From: Helicobacteraceae bacterium
Lineage (GTDB): Bacteria > Campylobacterota > Campylobacteria > Campylobacterales > SZUA-545
Reading direction: 5' to 3'
Length of the DNA: 22,571 nt
Assembly (NCBI GenBank): GCA_031273735.1
Contig: JAISRI010000132.1
Span: forward strand, 1 to 22,571
The notes under the pieces were generated by a model. The model saw nothing but the letters and a program-made list of their open reading frames with translations. It searched no databases and was not told where the DNA came from. Of the stretch, positions 1 to 14,466 are shown piece after piece (position 1 is the first letter of the stretch; each line of letters opens with the position of its first letter). Both the position numbers and the translations under genes were made by a program.

Positions 1-4
1 TCAG

Positions 5-1084
5 ATGAACGTTAATGTGATAATACATGGCGATTGCATAGAGGAATTAAAGAAAATCCCCGATAATTCGGTCGATCTGATATTTGCCGATCCGCCATAT
101 AATATGCAATTAGAAAACGCATTGTATAGACCAAACAATACGAAGGTCGACGGCGTAGACGACGCATGGGACAAATTCGAATCATTTGCGGAATACGACG
201 CTTTTTGTAGCGCTTGGCTTCAAGAATGTCGTCGTATATTAAAACACAGCGGATCGATTTGGGTAATAGGAAGTTATCACAATATCTATCGCGTTGGAAA
301 CATTATGCTCAATCTTGGCTTTTGGATTCTAAACGACGTAACATGGTATAAAACAAATCCGATGCCAAATTTTTTAGGGACGCGCTTTACCAACGCCACA
401 GAAACTCTCCTATGGTGTTCAAAAGGCAAACAATACAAAAAATATACCTTTAACCATAAAATTATGAAAAGATATAACGGCGATAAGCAAATGACCTCCG
501 TCTGGCAAATAGGTCTATGTATAGGCGACGAACGAATCAAGGGAAACGACGGCAAAAAAGCTCACTCTACGCAAAAGCCCGAAGAGTTACTAAAAAGGGT
601 AATTTTATCCGCTACGAAACAAGGCGATGTCGTGTTGGATCCATTTTTTGGAACAGGCACAACGGGAGCGGCGGCAAAAAAGCTAAACAGAAATTATATT
701 GGCATAGAAAAAGAAGCCGACTATATCGCAATCGCGCAAAAAAGAATCGAAGCTATAAGAGCCGTTTGGAGCGAGGCGGATTGGATTGAAGAAGAAAAAG
801 AAAGCGAGATTAGAGTTCCATTTGAAGAGCTAATAAGAGAGGGTTTTGTAAAAGTAGGCGACGCGCTTTTTACTAGAAAGAATTATGGGAAAAGCGCTTT
901 TGTGCTAGAAAATGGCGAACTGCGCTATAACAATCTTACGGGTTCGATCCATCGCATAGGCGCGTATATCCAACAAACCCCGTCGTGCAACGGTTGGAAG
1001 TTTTGGCATATTATCAAAAATAATCAGCCTATACTAATCGACGAAATAAGAAACGAGTATAGAAAGGTTCGATATGGAGTATAG
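5..1084 (+). CDS. HinfI/CcrM-like beta-class N6-adenine DNA methyltransferase, predicted target GANTC
   Basis: Predicted to transfer a methyl group from S-adenosylmethionine to adenine N6, protecting DNA from the endonuclease encoded next to it. The catalytic motif DPPY (residues 29-32, inside FADPPYNMQL) comes before the SAM-binding DPFFGTGTTG (212-221), which is the order of the beta class. Segments such as WVIGSYHNIYRVG, GFWILNDV, PMPNF.GTRF and KAHSTQKPE closely match what I recall of M.HinfI and Caulobacter CcrM. The C-terminal part (about 275-345) looks like the CcrM/RAMA-type domain, with the NGW motif at 329-331. The GANTC specificity is inferred from this family resemblance. The chosen ATG gives an N terminus like CcrM's (IIHGDCIE), but the window starts four bases upstream, so a longer start and the promoter cannot be checked. 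Its 3' end overlaps the endonuclease gene by 11 nt. Confidence 0.93.
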   Translation: MNVNVIIHGDCIEELKKIPDNSVDLIFADPPYNMQLENALYRPNNTKVDGVDDAWDKFESFAEYDAFCSAWLQECRRILKHSGSIWVIGSYHNIYRVGNIMLNLGFWILNDVTWYKTNPMPNFLGTRFTNATETLLWCSKGKQYKKYTFNHKIMKRYNGDKQMTSVWQIGLCIGDERIKGNDGKKAHSTQKPEELLKRVILSATKQGDVVLDPFFGTGTTGAAAKKLNRNYIGIEKEADYIAIAQKRIEAIRAVWSEADWIEEEKESEIRVPFEELIREGFVKVGDALFTRKNYGKSAFVLENGELRYNNLTGSIHRIGAYIQQTPSCNGWKFWHIIKNNQPILIDEIRNEYRKVRYGV

Positions 1085-1946
1085 CGTTTTTAGCTCTACG
1101 CTAAACAAGCATATTTTTGATAATTCAAAAAGAGATTTGCTTAAAAAAATAGCAGAGTATCCAGATAGGTATATTGGACTATTTAGGCCTAATAAGCCAA
1201 GAACTAAGATTCTGCAAAACTTATTGCAATCTCACGAGATTAGGTTTGGCGACGCTTTAGAAGATTTATTTCAACAATATTTTTTAGCGTTGGGGTATCG
1301 AAATTTAGAAAAAGAAATCATAAGAAGTAATAAGAGACTACGCCTTGACCAACTTTTTCAAGACAATCAATATATCTATTTTATCGAGCAAAAAGTAAGA
1401 GACGATCACGATTCTAGTAAAAAAGACGGACAAATGAAAAATTTTGAGAAGAAAATTGCGGCTCTACTTTTTGATCATGAAGAATCTGATCTAAAATGCT
1501 ATACATATTTCATTGATCCAAGCCTTAAAAAGAATAAGAATTTTTACAATGAAGAAATAGAGAAAATTCGCGGCGAATACGGCATATATATAAAACTTTG
1601 CTATGGAAAGGAGCTTTGGGAAGAGATCGGGCATCCTGAAGTGTGGGACGAGCTAACAGAGTATTTACATAGATGGAAAGAAGGTATTCCCGAAATGCCT
1701 TCCGTTAATTTTGATGAAAACGCAGAAAATAGTTTTGAAGAGATAAAAAAACTCTCGGTATTCGTATTCAGAAAACTATTTAATAACGGCGAAGTATGCC
1801 GAGAAATTTTGCCGATCTTGTTTCCAGGAAATAAAACGTTGCATTTATTGCGCGAATATTTTTGCGAACAACGCAAGACTATTTACGCAAATATCGCGAA
1901 TAAAATAACAGAGATAATTGCCTCAATACCGACACGCAACGATTAA
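1074..1946 (+). CDS. Type II restriction endonuclease, HpyAIV/HinfI-like (predicted GANTC)
   Basis: Probable cleaving partner of the upstream methyltransferase. The region around residues 55-120 reads as a PD-(D/E)XK core: E63 in a helix (FGDALEDLF), D92 in RLRLDQLF, then E105-Q-K107 in YFIEQKVRDDHD. These would be the metal-binding and catalytic residues. The 290-residue length suits a type II enzyme. The N terminus (EYSVFSS.LNKHIFDNSK) and the EQKVRDDHDS segment match my memory of the Helicobacter pylori GANTC enzyme HpyAIV; I could not run an alignment. The ATG lies inside the end of the methyltransferase gene with GAAAGG about 7 nt upstream, so translation is probably coupled. This order means methylase is made first, which suits safe establishment in a new host. 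The reading frame is intact with no sign of decay. Confidence 0.87.
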   Translation: MEYSVFSSTLNKHIFDNSKRDLLKKIAEYPDRYIGLFRPNKPRTKILQNLLQSHEIRFGDALEDLFQQYFLALGYRNLEKEIIRSNKRLRLDQLFQDNQYIYFIEQKVRDDHDSSKKDGQMKNFEKKIAALLFDHEESDLKCYTYFIDPSLKKNKNFYNEEIEKIRGEYGIYIKLCYGKELWEEIGHPEVWDELTEYLHRWKEGIPEMPSVNFDENAENSFEEIKKLSVFVFRKLFNNGEVCREILPILFPGNKTLHLLREYFCEQRKTIYANIANKITEIIASIPTRND

Positions 1947-1958
1947 GAAAGAGATAGA

Positions 1959-4900
1959 TTGGAAAATTACATAGATTTAGAACTGAAAAAGATTAACGGC
2001 GATAAAAGTAACGATAGAATATACAATCTTACCCAAGCAATATTAGAACATAATCTTGTTATAATTTTAGGAAATCCCGGTAGCGGAAAAACGTCTATAC
2101 TAAAAAAATATCAACAGGAATATGAAAATGTTGTTCACTCCACAACTGCAAAAAGTTTTATAAAATTAAATGAAAGCGTCAGAGACTCGGCAGAGATATT
2201 ACTTATTGACGCGGTTGATGAATACAGAACCGTTTCGAACGACAAAACATTTGTTTTTGTAGAACTTGGACGCAAGCTAAACGAAATCATTAAAAGAAAC
2301 AATAGCTTGAGAATTGTTATAAGTTGCAGAGAAATGGATTGGTATGGAATTGACGACAAGCAAGCATTAAGAAACGAAATTAAAATAGAAGCCTATGTTT
2401 ATCAAATCTTGCCGTTAAGCTATGAGCTTCAAGATCGGTTTGCGGATCATTTCAAAATAAAAAACAAAAATGAGTTCTTGTATAAGTTTCAACAGTTTGA
2501 CTTCTTAGATAACCCATATTTATTTAAAATGCTGTCCGATATTTGGGAATCCGGAAATGAAAATAGTATTGAAACAAAATCTAAAATCTATGAAACATTC
2601 ATATCAAATGCTAGAGAGCGAAAGAGAGAGTATAATGAAATAGATATTGAAAAAGATAAAATGTTCAAAATAGTCGGATATATAGCGCTTTTTCATATAT
2701 TTAGCGAAAAAGATATTTTTAATGAAGAATTCGTAGATGAAATAGCCGATAGCAAAAATGGATACTTAAAGGACGATATAACGAAGGTATTAAAAACAAA
2801 ACTTTTTAACGAGCGCGCTTTTGCCCATAGAACCATAGCTGAGTATGCTCTGGCTCATTTTATCAACGCTTCTCAAAATAGTAACAATATAAGCTTTCAC
2901 AGAGAAAAGATAAAAACCTTATTTGTAAAAAATGAAAAAATACCAACGCCGCTCAAAGGAACATATTCTTGGCTCTGCGCCTTTAGCAAAGATAGCGATT
3001 TGATTAAAATTGATCCGTATTATCAAGTTGTATATGGAGACGCCTCTTTATTTAATTATGAACAAAAGAGAGAAGCAATTGAGGCGGTAAAAATTTACCT
3101 AAAAGAAAAAGATCCGTCTTGCGTGAGCTATGGACATGTAAAAGAAATCGGCGTTTTGTATTGCGAGGAGTTGGACGACTTTTTAATACAGGAGTTTAAG
3201 GAGTATATAAATAGTCTAGATCACTATACGTCTTTTCTTGCGTGGATAATTTCTTACGGCAAAAACCCTTCTAGTAAAATTAAAAATTTTGCCAAAGAGC
3301 GCCTAGCCATCAAAAACGAGAGGGTTTATTTTCCAGAGCTTATAACGCCAATCAGAGACGACATATCTTTTTTAAAACAACTGCTTATAAAAATCAGAAA
3401 TAACGAGATTGAAGATAAGGGACATGATCTCAAAGATCGTATAATGCGCGTCTTATATCCAGAACATATAAATACAGAAGAATTGGTTGAATATCTCGCA
3501 ACATACGAAGGCGATCAGGTAGTTGGTCATTGTTGGTATTTGTTTAAAACAAAGTATAAGGACAAGTATGCTTTAATTGACGAATTATACAAGAAACTTT
3601 TTGACGACGCTGAAAGTTACTTTAAAAATAGCAACATTAAATACTTTATCGAAGATTATTTTGCGGAAACTATGCTTCAATTTGAAGATACTATGTCCGC
3701 CAAAGATATATTTGATATTTTGATCCACTTCAAAAGCTATTATAAAAAACGCGAGGCGCTCAAATTCAACTCACTTATGCAAAAGGATAAATTGGATAAG
3801 TTCGCGGAAAAATTGCAAAGGTTAGCGAGCGAATTATTTGGGTTATATGTTGAAAAAATGATAGATGAAAAAGCTATAAGTAAAATCGATGATTTTCGGC
3901 GCTTTATCGAGGATATACCGTCGATCAATTCAGCCAAAATAATTTTTGAAAAAATGGATAAAGATTTAAGCGAAGAGGAGTTATCTGAACTTTTTTGGCA
4001 AGGGTTTTATAACTTGCCGCTTGATAAAAGAAACAACGACGAAATAAAGGCTTTACTAAAAAGATATAAACTTGAAGACATATTATACAAACTAGAAAAT
4101 CCGTCAAAATCTGCTTGGGAAATAGAACAGGAAAAAGAAAATGAGGAGAGAATTGAAAAAATTAAAAAATGTATACGAGCAAAAGAACGATATTTTTCTG
4201 AAAAAGACGATAAAACAATACAAAAAACGCTAAATGACCTAGCGTTTATTGCGTGGTTTTATTATCATAAATTGGACGATAAAATAGACGAGTGTCTAAC
4301 TAAATCAACGCAGGCAAGATTAAAAGATATCCTAAAAGATGTAATATATTTCGAGCCGCTTTCTGAAGAGCCTACTAGCATACACTCCTTACTAGATTCA
4401 AAAAGAAATAGCGATATTGATCAGATTTATTATATTTCACTTTGCCTAAACGAAAATATCAATATTGACGGAATAGTAAATGAAGAATTTCTGCGATATT
4501 TATATATTCTATCCGTTTTAAACGAACCCGTGCGTAATATTTGTCATAATACTTTTACGGAGCAAATCGAGAATGACTTTAATGACTTTGCGATCGATGC
4601 GCTAAAACGTTATATTGGGTTACTATTGACTTCGGTTTTTGACGAGGTAAAAGCAAATATTTTATCTAGTTTTATCGAAAAAGAGGATAATAAAGAAGCG
4701 TTGAAAAACATAATTTGGCCAGCCTACAATAATAAAAAGAATAGCATATTAAACCGTCTATTACGCTATTATGCTTTTAAGATGAGTCCGAACGACTTAG
4801 AAAATCTAATTGAAATAGACATAGACGACGATAATAAATTATTGATTGAAACATTACTTTTACTTCAAAATAACAAAAAAGAGGATTTTAGATCAAGTAA

Positions 4901-5753
4901 CGCATCGGCTTTATGTGATTTGCTAGATATAAACAAACCTGATTATGATGCAAATAGCTATTTGTCCTCTACGGACTTTTCCAGTCAAGATAAAATAAAG
5001 ATAGTGGATTATTTATTTACAGGCATCAACACAGTAGAGTTAAAAAAGAGCGTTGAAGAATTCCGATTCGGCTCTATAAGGAAACATACTTTAGACTTGC
5101 TAAATATAAGCGAATTGCAAGAACTATTAAAAACGCATGGAGAAAACAGTATTTGGCATAACGATATTTTGAATAAAATGAACGCGCTTATGCAACAAGC
5201 AAGCGATAGCGAGTTTAGCGCTTATAGCGTTGAAAAAATCAAAAAATATATTTTTAACCAAGAGATAATTTCCAAAGAAGATTTTTTTACCGACTTATGT
5301 ATTAAACTCGATGAAGTAAAAACTATAATCGAGGACAATAGAGCTAATGATAAGGACGCATTTTATAATAAAAAAGAATCGAAAGATGAAAACGCTTGTA
5401 GGGACGAAATACTAAGAATCCTAAAACATAGACACGATCATACGCTTGATTTTTCAAAAGAATCTTACGAAGCTAACAACAGAGTAGATATAAACGTAAG
5501 ATATAAACATAATTTATCGTTTGAAGCACAGATCGAATGTAAAAAAGACGGAAATCAAGATATTTATAATGCAATAAAGGATCAATTGATTAAAAAGTAT
5601 TTTTCTTCGGGAGTTCAGTTTGGAATATATTTGATATTCTACTTTGGAGATAGGCAAAATAAAACGAAGATGATAGAAAAAATCAAAAATTATATCCCTG
5701 AAAACTACATAAACGCTATCAAAATTATATGTATAGATTTGACAAAAAAATAA
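1959..5753 (+). CDS. Large STAND/NACHT-like ATPase with C-terminal PD-(D/E)XK-like nuclease; candidate defence protein
   Basis: 1,264 residues, no family name recognised. N-terminal NTPase: Walker A GNPGSGKT (38-45), Walker B LLIDAVDE (81-88), and a sensor-like ISCREMDW (121-128). STAND-type features follow: DNPYLF (184-189) and the winged-helix signature FAHRTIAEYALAHFI (288-302, H290), close to the F-H-x-S-x-x-E-Y-x-A-A pattern of NACHT proteins. Residues of about 310-1120 are helical, charged and Lys/Glu/Ile/Leu-rich, plausibly a solenoid sensor. The C terminus has D1177 (RVDINV), E1193-C-K1195 (QIECKK) and Q1209-L, the layout of a PD-(D/E)XK nuclease. The start is TTG: no other usual start lies before the P-loop, and AAGAAAGAGA precedes it. 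The gene begins 12 nt after, and in the same frame as, the endonuclease stop. By analogy with Avs/bNACHT proteins it may sense a phage component, oligomerise and cut DNA; this is inference. It is AT-rich (about 30% GC in sampled lines). Confidence 0.78.
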   Translation: MENYIDLELKKINGDKSNDRIYNLTQAILEHNLVIILGNPGSGKTSILKKYQQEYENVVHSTTAKSFIKLNESVRDSAEILLIDAVDEYRTVSNDKTFVFVELGRKLNEIIKRNNSLRIVISCREMDWYGIDDKQALRNEIKIEAYVYQILPLSYELQDRFADHFKIKNKNEFLYKFQQFDFLDNPYLFKMLSDIWESGNENSIETKSKIYETFISNARERKREYNEIDIEKDKMFKIVGYIALFHIFSEKDIFNEEFVDEIADSKNGYLKDDITKVLKTKLFNERAFAHRTIAEYALAHFINASQNSNNISFHREKIKTLFVKNEKIPTPLKGTYSWLCAFSKDSDLIKIDPYYQVVYGDASLFNYEQKREAIEAVKIYLKEKDPSCVSYGHVKEIGVLYCEELDDFLIQEFKEYINSLDHYTSFLAWIISYGKNPSSKIKNFAKERLAIKNERVYFPELITPIRDDISFLKQLLIKIRNNEIEDKGHDLKDRIMRVLYPEHINTEELVEYLATYEGDQVVGHCWYLFKTKYKDKYALIDELYKKLFDDAESYFKNSNIKYFIEDYFAETMLQFEDTMSAKDIFDILIHFKSYYKKREALKFNSLMQKDKLDKFAEKLQRLASELFGLYVEKMIDEKAISKIDDFRRFIEDIPSINSAKIIFEKMDKDLSEEELSELFWQGFYNLPLDKRNNDEIKALLKRYKLEDILYKLENPSKSAWEIEQEKENEERIEKIKKCIRAKERYFSEKDDKTIQKTLNDLAFIAWFYYHKLDDKIDECLTKSTQARLKDILKDVIYFEPLSEEPTSIHSLLDSKRNSDIDQIYYISLCLNENINIDGIVNEEFLRYLYILSVLNEPVRNICHNTFTEQIENDFNDFAIDALKRYIGLLLTSVFDEVKANILSSFIEKEDNKEALKNIIWPAYNNKKNSILNRLLRYYAFKMSPNDLENLIEIDIDDDNKLLIETLLLLQNNKKEDFRSSNASALCDLLDINKPDYDANSYLSSTDFSSQDKIKIVDYLFTGINTVELKKSVEEFRFGSIRKHTLDLLNISELQELLKTHGENSIWHNDILNKMNALMQQASDSEFSAYSVEKIKKYIFNQEIISKEDFFTDLCIKLDEVKTIIEDNRANDKDAFYNKKESKDENACRDEILRILKHRHDHTLDFSKESYEANNRVDINVRYKHNLSFEAQIECKKDGNQDIYNAIKDQLIKKYFSSGVQFGIYLIFYFGDRQNKTKMIEKIKNYIPENYINAIKIICIDLTKK

Positions 5754-5770
5754 GGTCTATTTTCATATTT

Positions 5771-5800
5771 TAGCAAAGGACTATTCGTAGTCCTTTGCTA
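5771..5800. terminator. Perfect 13-bp hairpin with TTCG loop between convergent operons
   Basis: The arms TAGCAAAGGACTA (5771-5783) and TAGTCCTTTGCTA (5788-5800) are exact inverted repeats around a TTCG tetraloop. It lies 17 nt after the ATPase gene stop and 10 nt beyond the rpoC stop on the other strand, so it could end transcription from both sides. Neither side has a strong T tract, so it may act as a stabilising 3' hairpin or with Rho rather than as a classic intrinsic terminator. Confidence 0.75.
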
Positions 5801-5810
5801 TTATCAAAAC

Positions 5811-10326
<4,516 letters not shown>

Positions 10327-10334
<8 letters not shown>

Positions 10335-13300
10335 TGTCCGTCTCCTTATATAAGCTAATATCGAGCCCCAGCGCTTGCAGCTCCTTCGTTAATACGAAGA
10401 AAATCTCCGGAACGCCGCTCGCGGGCATATTTTCGCCCCGCGTGATCGCCTTGTAGGTTTGCACGCGCCCTTCCGTGTCGTCCGATTTAACCGTTAGCAT
10501 CTCTTTAAGGGTGTGCGCCGCGCCGTAAGCCTCCAACGCCCACACCTCCATTTCGCCGAAACGCTGACCGCCGAAAAGCGCCTTGCCGCCGACCGGCTGC
10601 TGCGTTACGAGCGAATATGGTCCGGTGCTTCTTGCGTGGGCTTTTTCATCGACGAGGTGGTGGAGTTTGAGCATATACATATAGCCCACATTGACCCGCT
10701 CTAAAAATCTTTCGCCAGTGCGCCCGTCGTAAAGCGTCGTTTTCGCGTCCGAATCGATCTTCGCCATACTGAATAGATTTTCAAACTCGCTCGCGCTTAC
10801 CCCCTCGAAAACGGGACTTGCGAAGCGAACGCCGTTCGTCCAATCGCGGGCGTATTTGATAAGCTCGTCGTCGTTTAACTCCTCTAGATACTTTACGCCC
10901 ACTTTGTGCGGCGTAGCTGAGGCGATCTCGATCATCTTTTCGCGCAAACGTTGAACGTAATCGGCGCGTTTTTGCTCGAAAATCTCGCCAAGCTGATCGC
11001 CTAGCCGCTTGCCGATCAACCCTAAATGCACCTCTAAGATCTGCCCGATATTCATACGGCTTGGAACCCCTAGCGGGTTTAGCACGATCTCCACGCTACT
11101 GCCGTCCTCTAAATATGGCATATCGTGTTCTGGGACGATCGTGGAAACAATGCCCTTGTTGCCGTGCCTGCCCGCCATCTTGTCGCCGACTTTAAGTTTA
11201 CGTTTGGTGGCGATATAGACCTTGACGAGTTTTACCACGCCGCTGGCTACGATGTCGTCCTTTTCGATGGTGGAAAGTTTCTCCTCGTGATCGACGCGGA
11301 GCTGCTCTTTTTCATTCCTAAAGTGCGCTTTGATCGCTTCGTAGTCGCTTTGCGCCTTTTTATCCAGCCCTTTGACCAACGATCCCAAAGCGAAGCGGTT
11401 GATGTTTTTAAGCTCCTCTTTGCCGACGCATTCGCCTTTTTTATAGGTATTTTCGCCGATCGTTACGTCGTCGATTAGCTTTTGTTTAGATAAAAAACCG
11501 TTGATTTTCAACATCTCCTCGCGGTCGATCATCTGAAGTTTGTCGTTATGCTCGCGCTCCAACTCGCTCTTTTGCGCTTCAAATTCGGCGATCGTTCTCG
11601 CGTCGCGATCCGCGCCCTTCTTGGTGAATATTTTAACGTCGATCACGACGCCTTCGACCGATTCGGAGCAGTAGAGCGATTTATTGACTACGTGTCCGCC
11701 CTTTTCGCCGAATATCATTCGTAAAAGCCGCTCTTCTGGGGTGAGCTTTACGTCCCCTTTAGGGCTAACCTTGCCCACAAGAATCATTCCCGGTTTGACG
11801 TAAGAGCCGATTTTTACGATACCGCTATCGTCCAAATGGAGCGTGTCCTCCTCTTTAACGTTTGGCAGATCGCGAGTGATCTCCTCCACGCCGTGTTTTA
11901 GCTCTCGCGCCTCGATCTCTTTTTCATAAATATGCACGCTGGTAAAAGCGTCGTCGCGGATTAGCTTTTCGCTGACGACAATCGCATCCTCGTAGTTAAA
12001 GCCGTTCCAAGGCATAAAAGCTACCAAAATGTTTTTGCCAAGCGCAAGCTCGCCCTGATCCATATTCGATCCGTCCGCGATAATATCTCCCGCCGCGACA
12101 ATATCGCCCTTTTTGACGATCGGACGCTGATCGAAGTTGCTGTTTTGGTTGGTGCGCAGATACTTTTGCAACGGATAGTGATCGATAAAAGCGCCGTTTT
12201 CGTCCTCGCCCAAAACATAGACGTTTTTTGCGTCTACTTTTTCGACTAAACCGCCGCGTTTTGCTTTTACGCTCTGCCAAGCGTCGCGCGCGATCGTCTT
12301 TTCCATACCTGTTCCCACGATCGGCGCGTCCGTCCAAATAAGCGGCACCGCTTGGCGCTGCATATTCGACCCCATCAAAGCGCGGTTTGCGTCGTCGTGT
12401 TCCAAAAACGGGATCAAACCCGCCGCCACGCCGACGACCATTTTCGGCGAGAGGTCGATCAGATTAATCTTTTCGCGCTCGACAAGCATAATTTCGCCGT
12501 CTTTACGCGCTTCTAAAAGCTCCTCGACAATCAAGCCGTTCTCGTCGATCTTGGCGCTTGCCGGAGCGATCACCTGCCCTTCTTCTTGCGTGGCGGTCAA
12601 ATCGACGATCTCGTCGGTAACCGCGCCGTTTACCACCTTACGATACGGCGCTTGAATAAAGCCAAGCTCATTAACCTTCGCGTAGGTCGAAAGCGTGTTG
12701 ATCAGACCGATATTTTGACCTTCGGGCGTCTCGATCGGACAGATTCTGCCGTAATGCGTAGGATGCACGTCGCGCACCTCGAAACCGGCGCGATCTTTAA
12801 CAAGCCCGCCCTCGCCTAGCGCCGATAAGCGGCGTTTATGCGTAACTTCGGAAAGCGGGTTTGTCTGATCCATAAATTGCGAAAGCTGCCCTGTGCTAAA
12901 AAAATCTAAGATCGTCGTCGTGATCAGTTTTGTGTTGATCAGATCGTGCGGCATAAGCTCGTCGTAAGAGCTGATCGTCGTCAGTTTGTCGCGGATCGCC
13001 TTCTGCATTTTGACGAGTCCCTGATGAAGCTCGTTGGATAGAAGCTCGCCAATCGCTCGAATACGTTTGTTGCCCATATGATCGCGATCGTCTATATATC
13101 CGTGTCCATTTTTGACTTTCATCAGATATTGCACGGTTTTGATCACGTCTTCGGGGGTTAGCACGGTAACGTAATCGGGAACGTTTACGCTTAATTTATG
13201 GTTCATCTTCATACGACCGACTTTAGTCAGATCGTAGCGTTCTGGATCAAAAAATAGCTTATTTACGAAATCGTGCGCAGCCTCTTTGGTTACGGGTTCG

Positions 13301-14466
13301 CCCGGTCGCATAACTTTGTAGATCCTAATCGCCGCAAGATCGTTTTCGTCGTCGGTCTTTTCGGATACGCGCAAGAGTTTAATAGATTCCGCATCAGCGC
13401 CAAAAGCCGCGATAACCGATTTATCCGATCCGGGCGCCGCGTCGTTTGCGATTTTAATCTCGGTAACGCCCGCGTCGAAGAGTTTTTTTAGTTTATGTTC
13501 GTCGAGTTGAACGGGCGCTTCTAAGATCACCTCGCCGCTCTTTGCGTTGATCGCCGATTCGGCGATATGGCGTTCTAGTAAAACCTCCAACGGATATTCT
13601 ACAAAGTCAAGCCCCTCCTCTTTGAGCTTTTTGGCTTTGCCCGTTGCCAAGCGCTTGCCCGCCGCAAGGATAATCTCGCCTTTTTCGTTTTTAAGATCGT
13701 AATCGAGCCGTCCGTTGAAAAGCTCAGGATCAAAAGGCGCGAGAAAGCGGTTATCGCGTAACGTGATCGTCAGGATCGGATAAAAGAGGCGGACAATATC
13801 TTGCTTGCTGTATCCAAGAGCGCGAAAAAGCACCGTAATCGGCACCTTTCTGCGGTTGTTAATGCGCACAAAAAGCGTGTCTTTCGCGTCGTATTCAAAG
13901 TGAAGCCAACTGCCGCGATCGGGAATGATCTGAGCGGTGTAGCTCAGTTTATTGGCGATCGTCGCGCTTTCGTCGACTTTGAAAATTACGCCTGGACTTC
14001 TGTGGAGCTGATTGACGACGACGCGCTCTACGCCGTTGATAATAAAGCTGGTGCGATCGGTCATTAGCGGGATCTCGCGGACGTATAAAGATTGCTCTTT
14101 CATATCCTTTACGCCGATAATTTTGCCCGTCTTATCGTCTTTTTGATTAACAATTAAGCGCACTTTTATTTTAAGCGGCACGCAGTAGGTTAGCCCTCGT
14201 TCCATCGACTCTCGAATCGTGTATTTGGGCTTGCCAAACTCGCCGCCTAGATATTCCAGCGTGATATTATTGTGTTGATCGTGAATGGGAAAGATCGCGC
14301 GAAAAACGCGCTCAATTCCGCTTTTATCGCGCGAATCGCGTCCGATCATCAAAAAATCGTCGTAACTACTTTGCTGAAGTTGCAAAAGATTTGGGATAGG
14401 TAGCGCCTGCGGGATTTTCGCAAAATCGACGCGAAGACGGCTTCCAGATTTAAGGCTGTTTAACAT
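10327..14466 (-). CDS. rpoB: DNA-directed RNA polymerase subunit beta
   Basis: Second large catalytic subunit of RNA polymerase. I place the start at the ATG ending at 14466 (MLNSLKSGS, 1,379 residues): GAGG lies about 7 nt upstream, and other Campylobacterota RpoB proteins begin this way. An in-frame TTG at 14481 would add five residues and put the ribosome-binding site inside the gene, so it is unlikely. The rifampicin pocket reads QLSQFMDQTNPLSE followed by THKRRLSALG, and the residues equivalent to E. coli D516, H526 and S531 are the sensitive-type D533, H543 and S548. The GRHGNKG and SRMNIGQ segments of the C-terminal core are intact. A 228-bp structured gap separates it from rplL; the stop overlaps the rpoC start. 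Confidence 0.99.

Noticed and set aside
12873..12968. Rifampicin-resistance-type changes in RpoB
   Set aside because: The positions equivalent to E. coli D516, H526 and S531 are the sensitive residues; the remaining differences fit normal Campylobacterota sequence.
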